Source: Gp6-AA40 sp035492455 (GTDB taxonomy: Bacteria; Acidobacteriota; Vicinamibacteria; Vicinamibacterales; UBA2999). Taken from it: 64,000 nucleotides of DNA. Within the stretch, counting starts at the first letter, position 1. Every line of letters starts with the position of its first letter. The stretch covers positions 40,930-104,929 of the forward strand of contig DATJJE010000041.1 in the NCBI GenBank assembly GCA_035492455.1, given 5' to 3'. Positions 49,968 to 59,003 of the stretch are shown piece by piece. A program made the position numbers and the translations under genes. The notes under the pieces were generated by a model. That model was not told the DNA's origin, made no database searches, and saw only the letters and a program-made list of their open reading frames with translations.

Positions 49968-52421
49968 CTATCGGGAGTGGCGGTTGACCGCCCCCCTGTC
50001 CTGCGACCCGACCTCGACGAAGGCGCTCCGCTCTGAGGAAGCGACCGACTGCTTGACGGCGAAATAGTGGGCAAAAAATGGCGTCTTCCCCGCGTGCAAC
50101 TCTTGTGTCCAGAGAAAGTCGATCTGGAGCTCCGGATGCTCCGGAATCGACTCATGTCGGTTGGAGCTGAGCACGAGCAGGTTGGGGATCACCGACGACG
50201 GGCTTTCCGGCAACAACGGGACCATCGCCGGTTCGAACCGCGGAAATTGCTCGTTGAGCAGTCGACGGGTCTGCCACGCAAAGAAGAGGGACCCAACGGA
50301 CCGGAAGAGCATCCCCAGTCGGTCGTCTCTGTCATACCAGAAGTAATAGCGCTTTCCAACCAGTCTCGGCCTCAGCTCGGTAGCCGCACTCACCGCCGCC
50401 GCGAATCGATCGGCTCGGCTCAGCGTCGATTCGAGCCCCATCGCGCGTTCGTTGTAGATCTCACCCATGCTCGTGAACTTGTACGCGTTGCGCACCTGCC
50501 TGTCGTAGTCCGCGCTTGCGAGATCGACGGCAGCGATCGCGAGGGCAACCAGTAGCAAGAACGACCATGCGTACATGCGCGTGGACCCGACTGGCCTGAA
50601 ATTGAGCAATGTGGCGAACGACAGGCACGCGGCCATCAGCACCCCGGCCCAGCGCTCGAAACGTACGTCGGCGAATAGATAGGCCGTTCCCGCCAGCCAG
50701 AACACGAAGACGACAAGACTCAGATATTCCCGCACGGACAGCCTCTCAATCAGAGGCATGAGGATAGGGCCGAGTGCCAAAAACGTCAGCGGAATGAGAT
50801 AGCTGGCATAGAACGGCAGCATCAGCACAGGCGACTTCATGACGAACATGCCGAAGAACATGCCGCACATCGCGATAAAAAAGGCGTGCAGCGGGGGCAC
50901 ACGTGCGAGCGCCGGCCAGCCGCCCGTGCGTACCGACCGCACCATCGCTGTCAACACCCAGACCAGCACCGCTGAGGGGAGCGCGAGCCAGAACGCGCCC
51001 AAGAGCCATTCCCAACTCCGCGGCCAGACGTCCGGGTTCTCGTCGTGCGCGACAAGGATCCGAAAGGAGCTCTGAAGCGGCAGGTGTCGCACCCGCCAGA
51101 ATCGGTAGATCGCCAGGGTCACCGCATACCCGACTCCAGCGCCGGCGATGAAGCGCGCAAACACTCCGAACAAATCCGTGGCCCCCCGCAACGCCAGCGC
51201 GACGGCGCGCAACGCCAGCGCGACGGCGCGCAACGTTCGTCGCGACCACCACGTGATCACTGCAGCAATCAGGGCGAGCGCGAAGCTAATTTGGTCGAGG
51301 CGGTCCGTCTCCAACCACGCACGCGCGCGCGGTGACAGGTCTGGACGATCGAGCTGAACCCGGAACAGCGCGCGGTCGATGTGATACGTATCTTCGACGC
51401 GTGGATCCCTGACCAGTTCTTGGATATCGCTCGGCGAGCGCCTGCGAACGTAGTACCGCCAGGTACGCCCCTCGAACAGCGCACCATCGACAAGGCCATG
51501 CTCCCGCTCGGCGCGGACGCGCTCGGCAACGGAGAGCGCCGGTGCCCACCGGACATTGACGCGCTGTGCGGGCGGACCCATTGTGAAGTGGAACCACGCG
51601 AGGGCGCCGGCGGCCGCGAACGCCGCTATCGCGAGACCGAGCAGCACCGCATCGAGGGCCCAGCGGCCCCATGATCGGCTGGCGGCGTGTGTCCGGTTTC
51701 GAGGCCGATGTGGTCGTCCTGCTTGCCTGACGCTCGAACGGCTGATCTGCATCCATGTAAGGACGACGTAGCCAACAAACAGGGGCAGGACAAGGACGAA
51801 AATAATGTGTGACAGGACAAGTGCGAAATACGCGACGCCAGCGGCAAATGCATTCCATCGGCTGATTGTGGGCTGGATGGCGCGATTGATGAAAAACAGC
51901 GCAACCACGAAATACATGTTGGCGGCGCCGTCGACGTAGTTTGCGCCGATGGAATGCACCAGGAATGAATACGAGGCTGCAAGCGTGCTCGCGAAGATCG
52001 CAGTGCGCAGGTTCGTGGTCTGTTTCACCGCGCCGAGGAGGAATGCGATCAGGGCGATAAAGAACGCGGCTTTTGTGATGTAGTTCGCGGTGAGCGGTGA
52101 CGCAATTTGGTTGGCGAGATATCCGGGAAGCGTCCATGCGAGTCGCTCGCCGTGATAGAGCGTGGGATAGGCAGCCAGATTCTCCGGAAGCCATTTCGCG
52201 AAGCTAACGTAGAACCAGGCGTCGACCCACCCCAGAGAAGTATCGGGAATCCAGATTGCGGGAACGGTGAACCATGTTATCAGCAGCGCTACAGCCGCAA
52301 CGCCAGTTCCCCACAACGGCCAGAGATCTCGGGCGGCCCTCAGACGCTGGGAGTTCACTTCACCAGCCAAGGCGGCGTCGATATGGCCACGCAGAAGTCG
52401 GTCGACACCGGATGTTTTCAT
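49968..52421 (-). CDS. Large polytopic membrane protein, possible GT-C glycosyltransferase
   Basis: An 817-residue protein with about 12-14 hydrophobic segments. The first lies at about 35-55, followed by a loop with DTSLGWVDAWFYVSFAKWLP and a membrane-rich middle. A soluble C-terminal part (about 620-817) contains LRPRLVGKRYYFWYDRDDR. An acidic first loop after helix 1 and the multi-helix core recall GT-C transferases (ArnT/PMT group), but I see no certain catalytic motif, so the function is open. A 21-base tandem repeat inside the gene duplicates a hydrophobic heptad. It lies next to a decayed GT2 glycosyltransferase, which hints at a lost glycan pathway. The start is ATG 52421 with GGAAG six bases upstream. 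Confidence 0.65.
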   Translation of the reverse strand: MKTSGVDRLLRGHIDAALAGEVNSQRLRAARDLWPLWGTGVAAVALLITWFTVPAIWIPDTSLGWVDAWFYVSFAKWLPENLAAYPTLYHGERLAWTLPGYLANQIASPLTANYITKAAFFIALIAFLLGAVKQTTNLRTAIFASTLAASYSFLVHSIGANYVDGAANMYFVVALFFINRAIQPTISRWNAFAAGVAYFALVLSHIIFVLVLPLFVGYVVLTWMQISRSSVRQAGRPHRPRNRTHAASRSWGRWALDAVLLGLAIAAFAAAGALAWFHFTMGPPAQRVNVRWAPALSVAERVRAEREHGLVDGALFEGRTWRYYVRRRSPSDIQELVRDPRVEDTYHIDRALFRVQLDRPDLSPRARAWLETDRLDQISFALALIAAVITWWSRRTLRAVALALRAVALALRGATDLFGVFARFIAGAGVGYAVTLAIYRFWRVRHLPLQSSFRILVAHDENPDVWPRSWEWLLGAFWLALPSAVLVWVLTAMVRSVRTGGWPALARVPPLHAFFIAMCGMFFGMFVMKSPVLMLPFYASYLIPLTFLALGPILMPLIERLSVREYLSLVVFVFWLAGTAYLFADVRFERWAGVLMAACLSFATLLNFRPVGSTRMYAWSFLLLVALAIAAVDLASADYDRQVRNAYKFTSMGEIYNERAMGLESTLSRADRFAAAVSAATELRPRLVGKRYYFWYDRDDRLGMLFRSVGSLFFAWQTRRLLNEQFPRFEPAMVPLLPESPSSVIPNLLVLSSNRHESIPEHPELQIDFLWTQELHAGKTPFFAHYFAVKQSVASSERSAFVEVGSQDRGAVNRHSR
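51187..51235 (-). repeat. 21-base in-frame tandem repeat inside the membrane-protein gene
   Basis: Two exact 21-base copies (51187-51207, 51208-51228) plus seven bases of a third. In frame, they encode a repeated Arg-Ala-Val-Ala-Leu-Ala-Leu heptad between membrane segments. Confidence 0.85.
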
Positions 52422-52532
52422 ATCCTGCTTCCTTACGGCAGCCTATGATAGGGTGCGCGCAACAAGAAGACCGTACCTGACTCGCTCAGCCAGATCAATT
52501 GCGGGCGCGTTCTCGTTTATGAAGTTGCTGTG

Positions 52533-53074
52533 ACCGAGCCCCACGCGGACATGCTGCGGATCGAAAACTTCGGGCATCACCGCGCGCTGATGACGGGGCT
52601 CTCGCACGTTCGAGGAGACCTGGTTTCCTGATCGACGTAGACCTCGAAGAAGACCCTGCCCTCCTCTTGACGTTTGCAGAGGTCATGCGCTCGTCTGGAG
52701 CGGATGTCGTGTACGGTGTGCAGTCCATACGTCGTGGAGGTTCGTTCGAGTGCCGGACCGGCGCCGCCTTCTATGGCATCGTCAACCGGCTGCTCACCCA
52801 TCCGCATCCGCCTCGAACGTGATGACAGCCAGGCTCATGATATGGGAATACGTGGAGGCTCGTCCTGCATCGCGACCGCGAAATCTGTCTCGCTGGCCTG
52901 TGGGTCATTACGGGGTTTGATCAGCGCGCGGTCCCCGTCACCGAGCGAAGGCGGCCCGACACCACGTACGATCTCAGACGACGGGCGTCGGTGCTCACCG
53001 AGACGAAGGACCGTCCGTACACGATCGTGAGGCGCATTTACGAGCCGAGGACGCATGACCAGGCCGCCAGCTGA
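52533..53074 (+). pseudogene. Decayed GT2 glycosyltransferase (GtrB/DPM1-like)
   Basis: Reading across three frames recovers one collinear protein. First NFGHHRALMTGLSHVRGDLV, then after a shift near 52625 FLIDVDLEEDPALLLTFAEV and DVVYGVQSIRRGGSF. After a shift near 52812 comes NVMTARLM and EYVEA, and after a shift near 52860 LVLHRDREICLAGLWVITGF up to the TGA at 53072. The order matches GtrB-type dolichyl/undecaprenyl-phosphate sugar transferases: acceptor Asp motif, R-G loop, TGF and the basic YDL...R end. The N-terminal 60 or so residues are not recognisable. Three frameshifts in about 540 bases mean it makes no full product, unless these are sequencing errors. Confidence 0.75.
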
Positions 53075-53144
53075 GCACAGGCGGTGACCGGTGACGGGCG
53101 TCGCCGAACGATGGTCATCCAGCGGGCGTAAAACGATCTGACCC

Positions 53145-53373
53145 ATGAACTACCAGGAGCGTATCGTCCGAGACCCTCAGAGCGTCGGAGGTGAGACGGT
53201 CTTGAAGGGGACCCGGGTGACGCTGAAAACTGTACTCGCAAGCGCGCGACCACGGCAGAGATCCTCGCCGACTTCCCCGCCTGGCTGAGGAAGACATCCG
53301 CGCCGCGATCGCCTTTGCCCCCGTTTCTGCTCAGCAAGATCTGCCGCTGGTCGAAACGCCTGTCACGCGTTGA
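53145..53373 (+). pseudogene. Decayed DUF433 (VapB-like antitoxin) gene
   Basis: Frame 1 from ATG 53145 reads MNYQERIVRDPQSVGGETVL then KGTRVTLKTVLAS, the DUF433 hallmark. The match continues in another frame (TTAEILADFP, from about 53249) and then a third (AEEDIRAAIAFA, from 53284) to the TGA at 53371. Two frameshifts therefore break a gene of about 75 codons. DUF433 proteins are usually paired with a DUF5615 PIN-like toxin; I see no intact partner in the next 290 bases. It lies directly after the decayed glycosyltransferase. Confidence 0.75.
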
Positions 53374-53570
53374 CGATCTTCGCCAGACTCGTCGATCACG
53401 CGATGAAGCTCGTGCTGATCGCAAACTCGTCGTCGACGACCTGATACAGCTTTCGGAGTTCGACCGAGCTGGTTCGAAGATGCGGGTGGCCCCGTGGTCG
53501 TTCCCCTGGACTCAGTGTTCCCCTGAGCCGATCGGCGGCCGTACTTCCGGACCGTTTGTCTCACCCGCAC

Positions 53571-53598
53571 CGCCACTCCGGCTTAGCGGAGGGTGGCG
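53571..53598. other. Hairpin in the gap upstream of mtnA
   Basis: CGCCACTCCG (53571-53580) pairs with CGGAGGGTGGCG (53587-53598) with a two-base bulge and loop GCTTAG. It lies about 65 bases before the mtnA start. It could be a 3'-end structure of the decayed region or part of the mtnA leader. The rest of 53374-53662 shows no recognisable gene. Confidence 0.4.
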
Positions 53599-53662
53599 AG
53601 CACCGCCGCGTAGTGCCGCGTTGGGCAAGTGCTCCGGCGTGGCTGTTATCATCGACGGGTCC

Positions 53663-54706
53663 ATGCTCCCGACGATCGAATGGCAAGACGGCGCGGTCGT
53701 CATGATCGACCAGCGCAAGCTGCCCGCGTCCGAGATCTACGTCACGTGCAAGACGGGGCAGGAAGTCGCCAAGGCGATCAAGACGATGGTCATTCGCGGC
53801 GCTCCGGCGATTGGCGTGGCCGCCGCGATGGGCATCGCGCTCGGAATGAACCGCAGCAAGGCGAGTGGTACGAAGCAGTTCGCCACCGAGTTCCAGAAGC
53901 TGTGCGATTTGATGGCGGCGACGCGGCCGACGGCCGTGAACCTGTTCTGGGCCATCGAGCGAATGAAGCGCGCGTTCTCGGAAGCCGCCCAGGGCGGATG
54001 CTCGGTCAATGAGATCAAGCAGCGACTGGAAACCGAAGCGCGGCGCATCCACGATGAAGATGTGGCGAGCTGCCGGACCATGGGAGCGTTTGGAGCGGAG
54101 CTGGTGCCGGAGCAGGCGCGCATCCTCACGCACTGCAATGCAGGTGCGCTGGCGACGGCCGGGTATGGCACTGCGCTCGGCGTCATTCGAGCGGCAGCGG
54201 AGCAGGGCAAGAAAGTCGCCGTGCTCGCCGACGAGACGCGTCCCTTTCTGCAGGGCGCACGATTGACCGCGTGGGAGCTGGTGAAGGACGGCATCGACAC
54301 CACGGTCATCACGGACAACATGGCCGCGTCGATGATGCGTCTCGGCAACGTCGATCTGGTGGTTGTCGGCGCGGATCGGATTGCCGCGAATGGTGACGTG
54401 GCGAACAAGATCGGCACCTACGGCGTCGCGGTGCTCGCAAAGGAGCACGGCATCCCTTTCTACGTCGCCGCACCGCTCTCGACGATCGACCTGAACACCC
54501 CGGATGGATCCAAGATTCCGATCGAAGAACGCAACGATCGCGAAGTGACGCACGTCGGCGCAAACCGCCTCACGCCTGAAGGCGCCCGCATCAGGAACCC
54601 AGCGTTCGACGTGACGCCTGCGAAATACGTTACGGCGATCATCACGGAACGTGGCGTGGCGCGCGCGCCGTTTCACGAATCGCTGGCCGCTCTGGCGTGC
54701 CGATGA
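53663..54706 (+). CDS. mtnA: Methylthioribose-1-phosphate isomerase
   Basis: A 347-residue enzyme of the eIF2B-related family. KTMVIRGAPAIGVAAAMGIAL is the substrate-phosphate region, the catalytic Cys is in ILTHCNAGALATAGYG and the catalytic Asp in VVVGADRIAANGDVANKIGT. It converts 5-methylthioribose-1-phosphate to the ribulose form in methionine salvage. The open frame runs far upstream into the decayed region, but ATG 53663 gives the standard N-terminus (LPTIEWQDGAVVMIDQ). It overlaps tsaD by ATGA and begins a run of closely packed genes extending to 60642. No other methionine-salvage gene is nearby. Confidence 0.94.
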   Translation: MLPTIEWQDGAVVMIDQRKLPASEIYVTCKTGQEVAKAIKTMVIRGAPAIGVAAAMGIALGMNRSKASGTKQFATEFQKLCDLMAATRPTAVNLFWAIERMKRAFSEAAQGGCSVNEIKQRLETEARRIHDEDVASCRTMGAFGAELVPEQARILTHCNAGALATAGYGTALGVIRAAAEQGKKVAVLADETRPFLQGARLTAWELVKDGIDTTVITDNMAASMMRLGNVDLVVVGADRIAANGDVANKIGTYGVAVLAKEHGIPFYVAAPLSTIDLNTPDGSKIPIEERNDREVTHVGANRLTPEGARIRNPAFDVTPAKYVTAIITERGVARAPFHESLAALACR

Positions 54707-55770
54707 TTGTCCTTGGGATCGAGACGTCGTGCGACGAGACGTCGGCAGCGGTCGTCGAAGAGACTGGTGATCCGGGCCGCCCCTGGCACATCCGCTCGAA
54801 CATCGTCGCCTCGCAGGTCGCCATCCATCGTGAATGGGGAGGCGTTGTCCCCGAACTGTCTGCACGCCAGCACATCCGCGACATCTGCGGCGTGGTCGAA
54901 AGCGCGCTCGATGAGGCCGGCTCGGCAAAGATTGGCGCCGTTGCGGTGACGCAAGGTCCGGGGCTCGTCGGCTCTCTGCTTGTCGGCCTGCAGTTCGCGA
55001 AATCGTTCGCGTGGACGCGAGGGGTGCCGATCGTTGCCGTGCATCACCTCGCGGGCCATATCGAATCGCTCGTGTTGCACGACGGTGAGATGCCGCTGCC
55101 CGCGGTCGTTCTTGTCGTCTCCGGCGGCCACACAAGTCTCTATCGCGTCGCCGCACCTGGTAAGTACGAGCTGCTCGGCCGCACTCGAGACGATGCGGCG
55201 GGAGAAGCGTACGACAAGGTTGCCAAGCTGCTGCACCTCGGCTATCCGGGTGGCCCCGTTATCGACAGGTTGGCTGGCGAAGGCGATGACCGCGCGGTGA
55301 GCTTTCCGAAGATGAGGCTGACGCACGCGGATCGCAATGCGCCGGAGCTACCCGGCACGCGCGATTTCAGCTTCAGCGGACTGAAGACCGCGGTGATGCG
55401 GCACGTCACCGCGCGGCGGCAGACGCTCGGGCTGACCACCGCGGATCCCCTGCCCGAACGCGAGACGATCGATATCTCCGCCAGCTTCCAGCGCGTGGTC
55501 GTCGAGACGCTGCTCGATCGATTGTTCGACGCCGCGCATTCGTACCACGCGCGCAGCATCGGCATCGCCGGCGGCGTGTCCGCGAACAGCCGCCTGCGCG
55601 CTGATGCCGCTCAACGCGGGCGGGCGAGAGATATTCCGGTGTTCGTGCCTGACCTTGCGCTCTGCACCGACAATGCGGCAATGATCGCCGCCGCCGGACT
55701 GCGACGGCTGCGAGGGACCGGCATCGATCCGTACGTGGAGATCAACGCGGAAGCGAGTTTGACCCTGTGA
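54703..55770 (+). CDS. tsaD: tRNA N6-adenosine threonylcarbamoyltransferase TsaD
   Basis: About 355 residues. The N-terminus is VLGIETSCDETSAAVVE and the iron-binding HxxxH lies in AVHHLAGHIES. VVLVVSGGHTSLYR and GIAGGVSANSRLR are also present. It transfers the threonylcarbamoyl group to A37 of ANN-decoding tRNAs, with TsaB and TsaE, which are not in this window. ATG 54703 overlaps the mtnA stop; GTG 54697 is an alternative two codons upstream. The yjbQ-like gene follows with a GTGA overlap. Confidence 0.96.
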   Translation: MIVLGIETSCDETSAAVVEETGDPGRPWHIRSNIVASQVAIHREWGGVVPELSARQHIRDICGVVESALDEAGSAKIGAVAVTQGPGLVGSLLVGLQFAKSFAWTRGVPIVAVHHLAGHIESLVLHDGEMPLPAVVLVVSGGHTSLYRVAAPGKYELLGRTRDDAAGEAYDKVAKLLHLGYPGGPVIDRLAGEGDDRAVSFPKMRLTHADRNAPELPGTRDFSFSGLKTAVMRHVTARRQTLGLTTADPLPERETIDISASFQRVVVETLLDRLFDAAHSYHARSIGIAGGVSANSRLRADAAQRGRARDIPVFVPDLALCTDNAAMIAAAGLRRLRGTGIDPYVEINAEASLTL

Positions 55771-56180
55771 ATTTCTATACCGAGTATCTATGGTTCAACA
55801 CAAAGAAGCGGCAGGAGTTCATCCGCATCACGGATGATGTCGCCAAGATTGTCGAGAAGAGCGGTGTTCGTGAAGGTATGGTGCTCGTGTCGGCGATGCA
55901 CATCACCGCGGGCGTGTACGTCAACGACTGGGAGAACGGCCTCATTCATGACTTTCAGGGGTGGCTCGAGAAGCTGGCGCCGTCAGGCCTGGATTACCGG
56001 CACCACCAGACCGGCGAAGACAATGCGGACGCGCATCTGAAGCGAACGATCATGGGGCATCAGGTGGTGCTGCCAATTACCAGCGGGAAACTCGATCTCG
56101 GACCGTGGGAGCAGGTGTTTTACGCGGAGTTCGACGGACAGCGGCGTAAGCGCGTCATCGTGAAGGTGATGGGGGATTAG
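55767..56180 (+). CDS. YjbQ/UPF0047 family protein
   Basis: A 137-residue protein of the compact YjbQ fold. VLVSAMHITAGVYVNDWE, then LDYRHHQTGEDNADAHLKR, and PITSGKLDLGPWEQVFYAEFDG with its conserved His and Asp residues are diagnostic. Family members show weak thiamine-phosphate-synthase-like activity in E. coli, but the physiological role is unsettled. It starts with GTG overlapping tsaD and is followed four bases later by the Nudix gene. Confidence 0.92.
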   Translation: MNFYTEYLWFNTKKRQEFIRITDDVAKIVEKSGVREGMVLVSAMHITAGVYVNDWENGLIHDFQGWLEKLAPSGLDYRHHQTGEDNADAHLKRTIMGHQVVLPITSGKLDLGPWEQVFYAEFDGQRRKRVIVKVMGD

Positions 56181-56184
56181 TGAG

Positions 56185-56640
56185 TTGAACGGCCCGAGAG
56201 AGTACCCCGATCGTCCCATCGTCGGCGTCGGCGGCGTTATCGTGGATAACGGCAAGGTCCTCCTGGTTCGACGAAGATACGAACCGCTCAAAGGACACTG
56301 GAGTCTGCCCGGCGGAATGGTGGAAATCGGCGAGACGCTCGAAGCCGCGCTCACGCGCGAGTTGCTGGAAGAGACTGGGCTTGCAGTGGACGTTGGTCCC
56401 GTAATCGAGGTATTCGATCGGATTACGCCGGACGAGGATCATCGCATCCGTTATCACTTCGTGCTGATTGACTACCTGTGCTGGCCGGGCGGCGGCGCGC
56501 TTCGCGCGGGATCGGACGTGGATGCGGCGATTTGGGCCGACCCGGACAATCTGGCTGAGTATTCGTTGACCGACAAGGCGACGTCGGTGATTCGGCGCGG
56601 CATGAGGCTCGCGCTCGAAGCACCGCGGCCGGTGAGGTGA
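56185..56640 (+). CDS. Nudix hydrolase (ADP-ribose-pyrophosphatase-like)
   Basis: A 151-residue protein with a complete Nudix box: GGMVEIGETLEAALTRELLE continuing into ETGL, giving G-x5-E-x7-RELLEETG with the metal-binding Glu residues. An SLPGG segment precedes it. It cleaves a nucleoside diphosphate linked to another group; the substrate is not predictable, and ADP-ribose or an oxidised nucleotide is likely. The start is TTG 56185 after TAGTGAG. It follows yjbQ by four bases and precedes the HD gene by one. Confidence 0.88.
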   Translation: MNGPREYPDRPIVGVGGVIVDNGKVLLVRRRYEPLKGHWSLPGGMVEIGETLEAALTRELLEETGLAVDVGPVIEVFDRITPDEDHRIRYHFVLIDYLCWPGGGALRAGSDVDAAIWADPDNLAEYSLTDKATSVIRRGMRLALEAPRPVR

Positions 56641-56641
56641 C

Positions 56642-57217
56642 GTGGACGCGCTGCTGACACGAGACGCGGCCTGGGCGCTGCTGACGGAATGGACCAAGAG
56701 TGAGAGCCTGCGCAAGCACGCGCTCGGCGTGGAGGCATCCGTCCGCGGATATGCGCGGCTGTTCGGAGAAGACGAAGAGGCGTGGGGCGTCGTCGCCCTG
56801 CTGCACGATTTCGACTACGAGCGCTACCAGACGCCGGCGGATCATCCATTCCGCGGATGCGAAGAGCTGCAGCGGCGCGGGTATCCCGAGTGGGTCACGC
56901 GGGCGATCCTGTCGCACGCTGACTATTCCGGCATTCCGCGGGAAAGCCGTCTTGAAAAGACCTTGTTTGCGTGCGACGAGCTGTCCGGCTTTGTCACAGC
57001 CGCCTCGCTGGTGCGACCATCGAAGAGCATTCTCGACCTCGAGCCTTCGTCAGTTATCAAGCGGATGAAGGACAAAGCGTTCGCGCGAAACGTGTCGCGC
57101 GACGATCTGCGCCGCGGCGCGGAGGAGCTTGGCCTGGCGCTCGAAGAGCACGTTCGCAACGTCATCAGCTTCATGCGTGAACGTGCCGACGCGCTCGGCC
57201 TTCGCGGCACCCTGTGA
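56642..57217 (+). CDS. HD-domain hydrolase
   Basis: A 191-residue protein with a minimal HD phosphohydrolase fold. The first His is in RKHALGVEASV, the HD pair in VALLHDFDYER, and a downstream ILSHADYSG and LFACDELSGFV supply the other metal ligands. It is of the YedJ/predicted-hydrolase type, with no GYP motif. The substrate is unknown. It starts with GTG one base after the Nudix stop and overlaps the ABC ATPase gene by GTGA. Confidence 0.88.
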   Translation: MDALLTRDAAWALLTEWTKSESLRKHALGVEASVRGYARLFGEDEEAWGVVALLHDFDYERYQTPADHPFRGCEELQRRGYPEWVTRAILSHADYSGIPRESRLEKTLFACDELSGFVTAASLVRPSKSILDLEPSSVIKRMKDKAFARNVSRDDLRRGAEELGLALEEHVRNVISFMRERADALGLRGTL

Positions 57218-58161
57218 ACGAGCCGGCCGTCGTACTTGACGGCGTGTCCGTTACATACGGCCGTCACGAGGCGCTGCGCAACGTCACGGCGGAACTGCCC
57301 ACCGGCGCCATTGGGCTGCTCGGCCCGAACGGCGCCGGCAAGAGCACTCTGATCAAGGCGCTTCTCGGATTGCTGCCCCCGTCCAGCGGCCGCATGCGCG
57401 TGCTCGGCTACGACGTTCGCGAATCGCCGCTCGCCATCCGCGCACGCGTCGGCTACATGCCGGAAAGCGACGCACACATGCGGGGGATGACGGCGGTTTC
57501 CTTCGTGGCCTACTGCGGAGAGCTTGCAGGCCTGCCGTCCTCCAACGCGATGCAGCGCGCGCACGAGGTGCTGTTCTATGTCGGCCTCGGGGAGGCGCGC
57601 TACCGCAACGTCGAGACCTACTCGACAGGCATGAAGCAGCGCATCAAGCTCGCGCAGGCGCTGGTGCACGATCCCGACCTGCTGTTTCTCGACGAACCGA
57701 CCAATGGAATGGATCCGAAGGGGCGTGACGAGATGCTCGCACTCGTGCGCGACATTGCGACGATGAAGGCGATCACGCTGATTCTGTCATCGCACCTGCT
57801 GCCCGACGTGGAGTTCGCGTGCGATCACGTCCTGGTGTTGAACAGAGGCGCCGTGGCGGCGCAAGGGCCGATTGCGACCTTGAAGGGGACCTCCGGCCGT
57901 GTATTCGAACTGCGTGTAAAAGGCGGCAACGCCTCATTCCTCGACGCGATACGCGCCGAAGGCCTCGGTTGTGATGGCGAGACCACCGGCGTGCTGCGCG
58001 TCTACGTACCCGAGCAGCGGCCGACGCAAGCGCTGTTTCAAATTGCTGCGCAACACGGGGTGCAGGTGCGACATCTTCGCGCCAGCGTCCCATCGCTCGA
58101 AGACGTGTTTGCCCGTGCTCTGGGTGAGCCCCTCGACGCGGCTCGGGGCGAGGAGGTGTAG
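57214..58161 (+). CDS. ABC-2 transporter ATPase 1
   Basis: A 315-residue ATPase. Walker A is LLGPNGAGKSTLIKALLG, the signature is YSTGMKQRIKLAQAL in place of LSGGQ, and Walker B is LLFLDEPTNGMDP. The C-terminal 80 residues are the extra domain typical of exporters in the CcmA/NatA/YtrB group. It works with the permease encoded two bases downstream. The substrate is unknown. Confidence 0.92.
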   Translation: MNEPAVVLDGVSVTYGRHEALRNVTAELPTGAIGLLGPNGAGKSTLIKALLGLLPPSSGRMRVLGYDVRESPLAIRARVGYMPESDAHMRGMTAVSFVAYCGELAGLPSSNAMQRAHEVLFYVGLGEARYRNVETYSTGMKQRIKLAQALVHDPDLLFLDEPTNGMDPKGRDEMLALVRDIATMKAITLILSSHLLPDVEFACDHVLVLNRGAVAAQGPIATLKGTSGRVFELRVKGGNASFLDAIRAEGLGCDGETTGVLRVYVPEQRPTQALFQIAAQHGVQVRHLRASVPSLEDVFARALGEPLDAARGEEV

Positions 58162-58163
58162 GG

Positions 58164-59003
58164 ATGCCCATTCACGACCAGGGCTACCGTCACTACTCAG
58201 GCGACCGGGCGCTGCATGGCCGCGGGTGGTGGGTAATCGCGCGCCATGGCATGGTGGCTCCGCTCAGAGAACGGCGCTTTCTCGCGCTGCTGCTCTTTGC
58301 GTGGTCGCCATTCGCGGTGCACGCGGTCCAGCTCTACCTCGGAGCGACCCTCGTCCGCTCGGCGTTCTTCGTCGCGACCGAGGAGACGTTCCACACATTC
58401 CTGTCGCAGCAGCGCCTGTTCGTGTTCTTCATCACGATATATGTCGGTGCAGGCCTGATTGCGAGCGATCGCCAGTCGAACGCGCTGCAGGTGTATCTGT
58501 CCAAGCCAATTACCCGTCATGACTACATCGGCGGCAAGCTGCTGACGCTGGCAATGTTTCTCGCTGCGGTGACATGGATACCCGCGATGCTGCTGCTTCT
58601 CCTGCAGATTCTGTTCAGCGGCAGCTTCGATTTCCTGCTCGACCATCCGCGCCTTGTCCCTGCCATCACGCTCGCAGCGACGCTGCAGGTGGTGCTCGCC
58701 GCGGTAACCATGCTGGCGCTGTCGTCGCTGTCGCGCAGCCGCCGATTTGCAGCGATGCTTTACGCAGGACTGGCCATCTTCGCAGGACTGCTCGACACAG
58801 TGCTCGAGGGGGTCACTCGCAATACGGCGTGGATGCTGATCTCACCGCAGAACACGCTGCTTTTCATCATCAGAGCAATCTTCGACGGGCCGCCCGACAA
58901 CGTCGCACTGCTCGGGAGCGCCGTGGCGGCACTCGTCGCGCTGCTCATCGCGTGCGTCCTCATTCTTGAGCGCCGCGTGCGCGCCGTGGACGTGGTCGCA
59001 TGA
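58164..59003 (+). CDS. ABC-2 transporter permease 1
   Basis: A 279-residue protein. A polar start (MPIHDQGYRHYSGDRALHG) is common in NosY-like and ABC-2 permeases. About six membrane helices follow, and a loop with IASDRQSNALQVYLSKPITR is the usual cytoplasmic contact for the ATPase. It pairs with ATPase 1 and overlaps ATPase 2 by ATGA. Confidence 0.88.
   Translation: MPIHDQGYRHYSGDRALHGRGWWVIARHGMVAPLRERRFLALLLFAWSPFAVHAVQLYLGATLVRSAFFVATEETFHTFLSQQRLFVFFITIYVGAGLIASDRQSNALQVYLSKPITRHDYIGGKLLTLAMFLAAVTWIPAMLLLLLQILFSGSFDFLLDHPRLVPAITLAATLQVVLAAVTMLALSSLSRSRRFAAMLYAGLAIFAGLLDTVLEGVTRNTAWMLISPQNTLLFIIRAIFDGPPDNVALLGSAVAALVALLIACVLILERRVRAVDVVA

Noticed and set aside
53374..53470. Minus-strand fragment with an LRKLYQVVDDEFAIST-like reading, possibly a relic of another gene
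   Set aside because: Too short, with no family recognised. I could not show it to be the missing toxin partner of the DUF433 relic.
53561..55156. 531-codon minus-strand frame opposite mtnA and tsaD
   Set aside because: Both mtnA and tsaD on the plus strand have complete catalytic motifs; the minus product is Arg-rich and motif-free.
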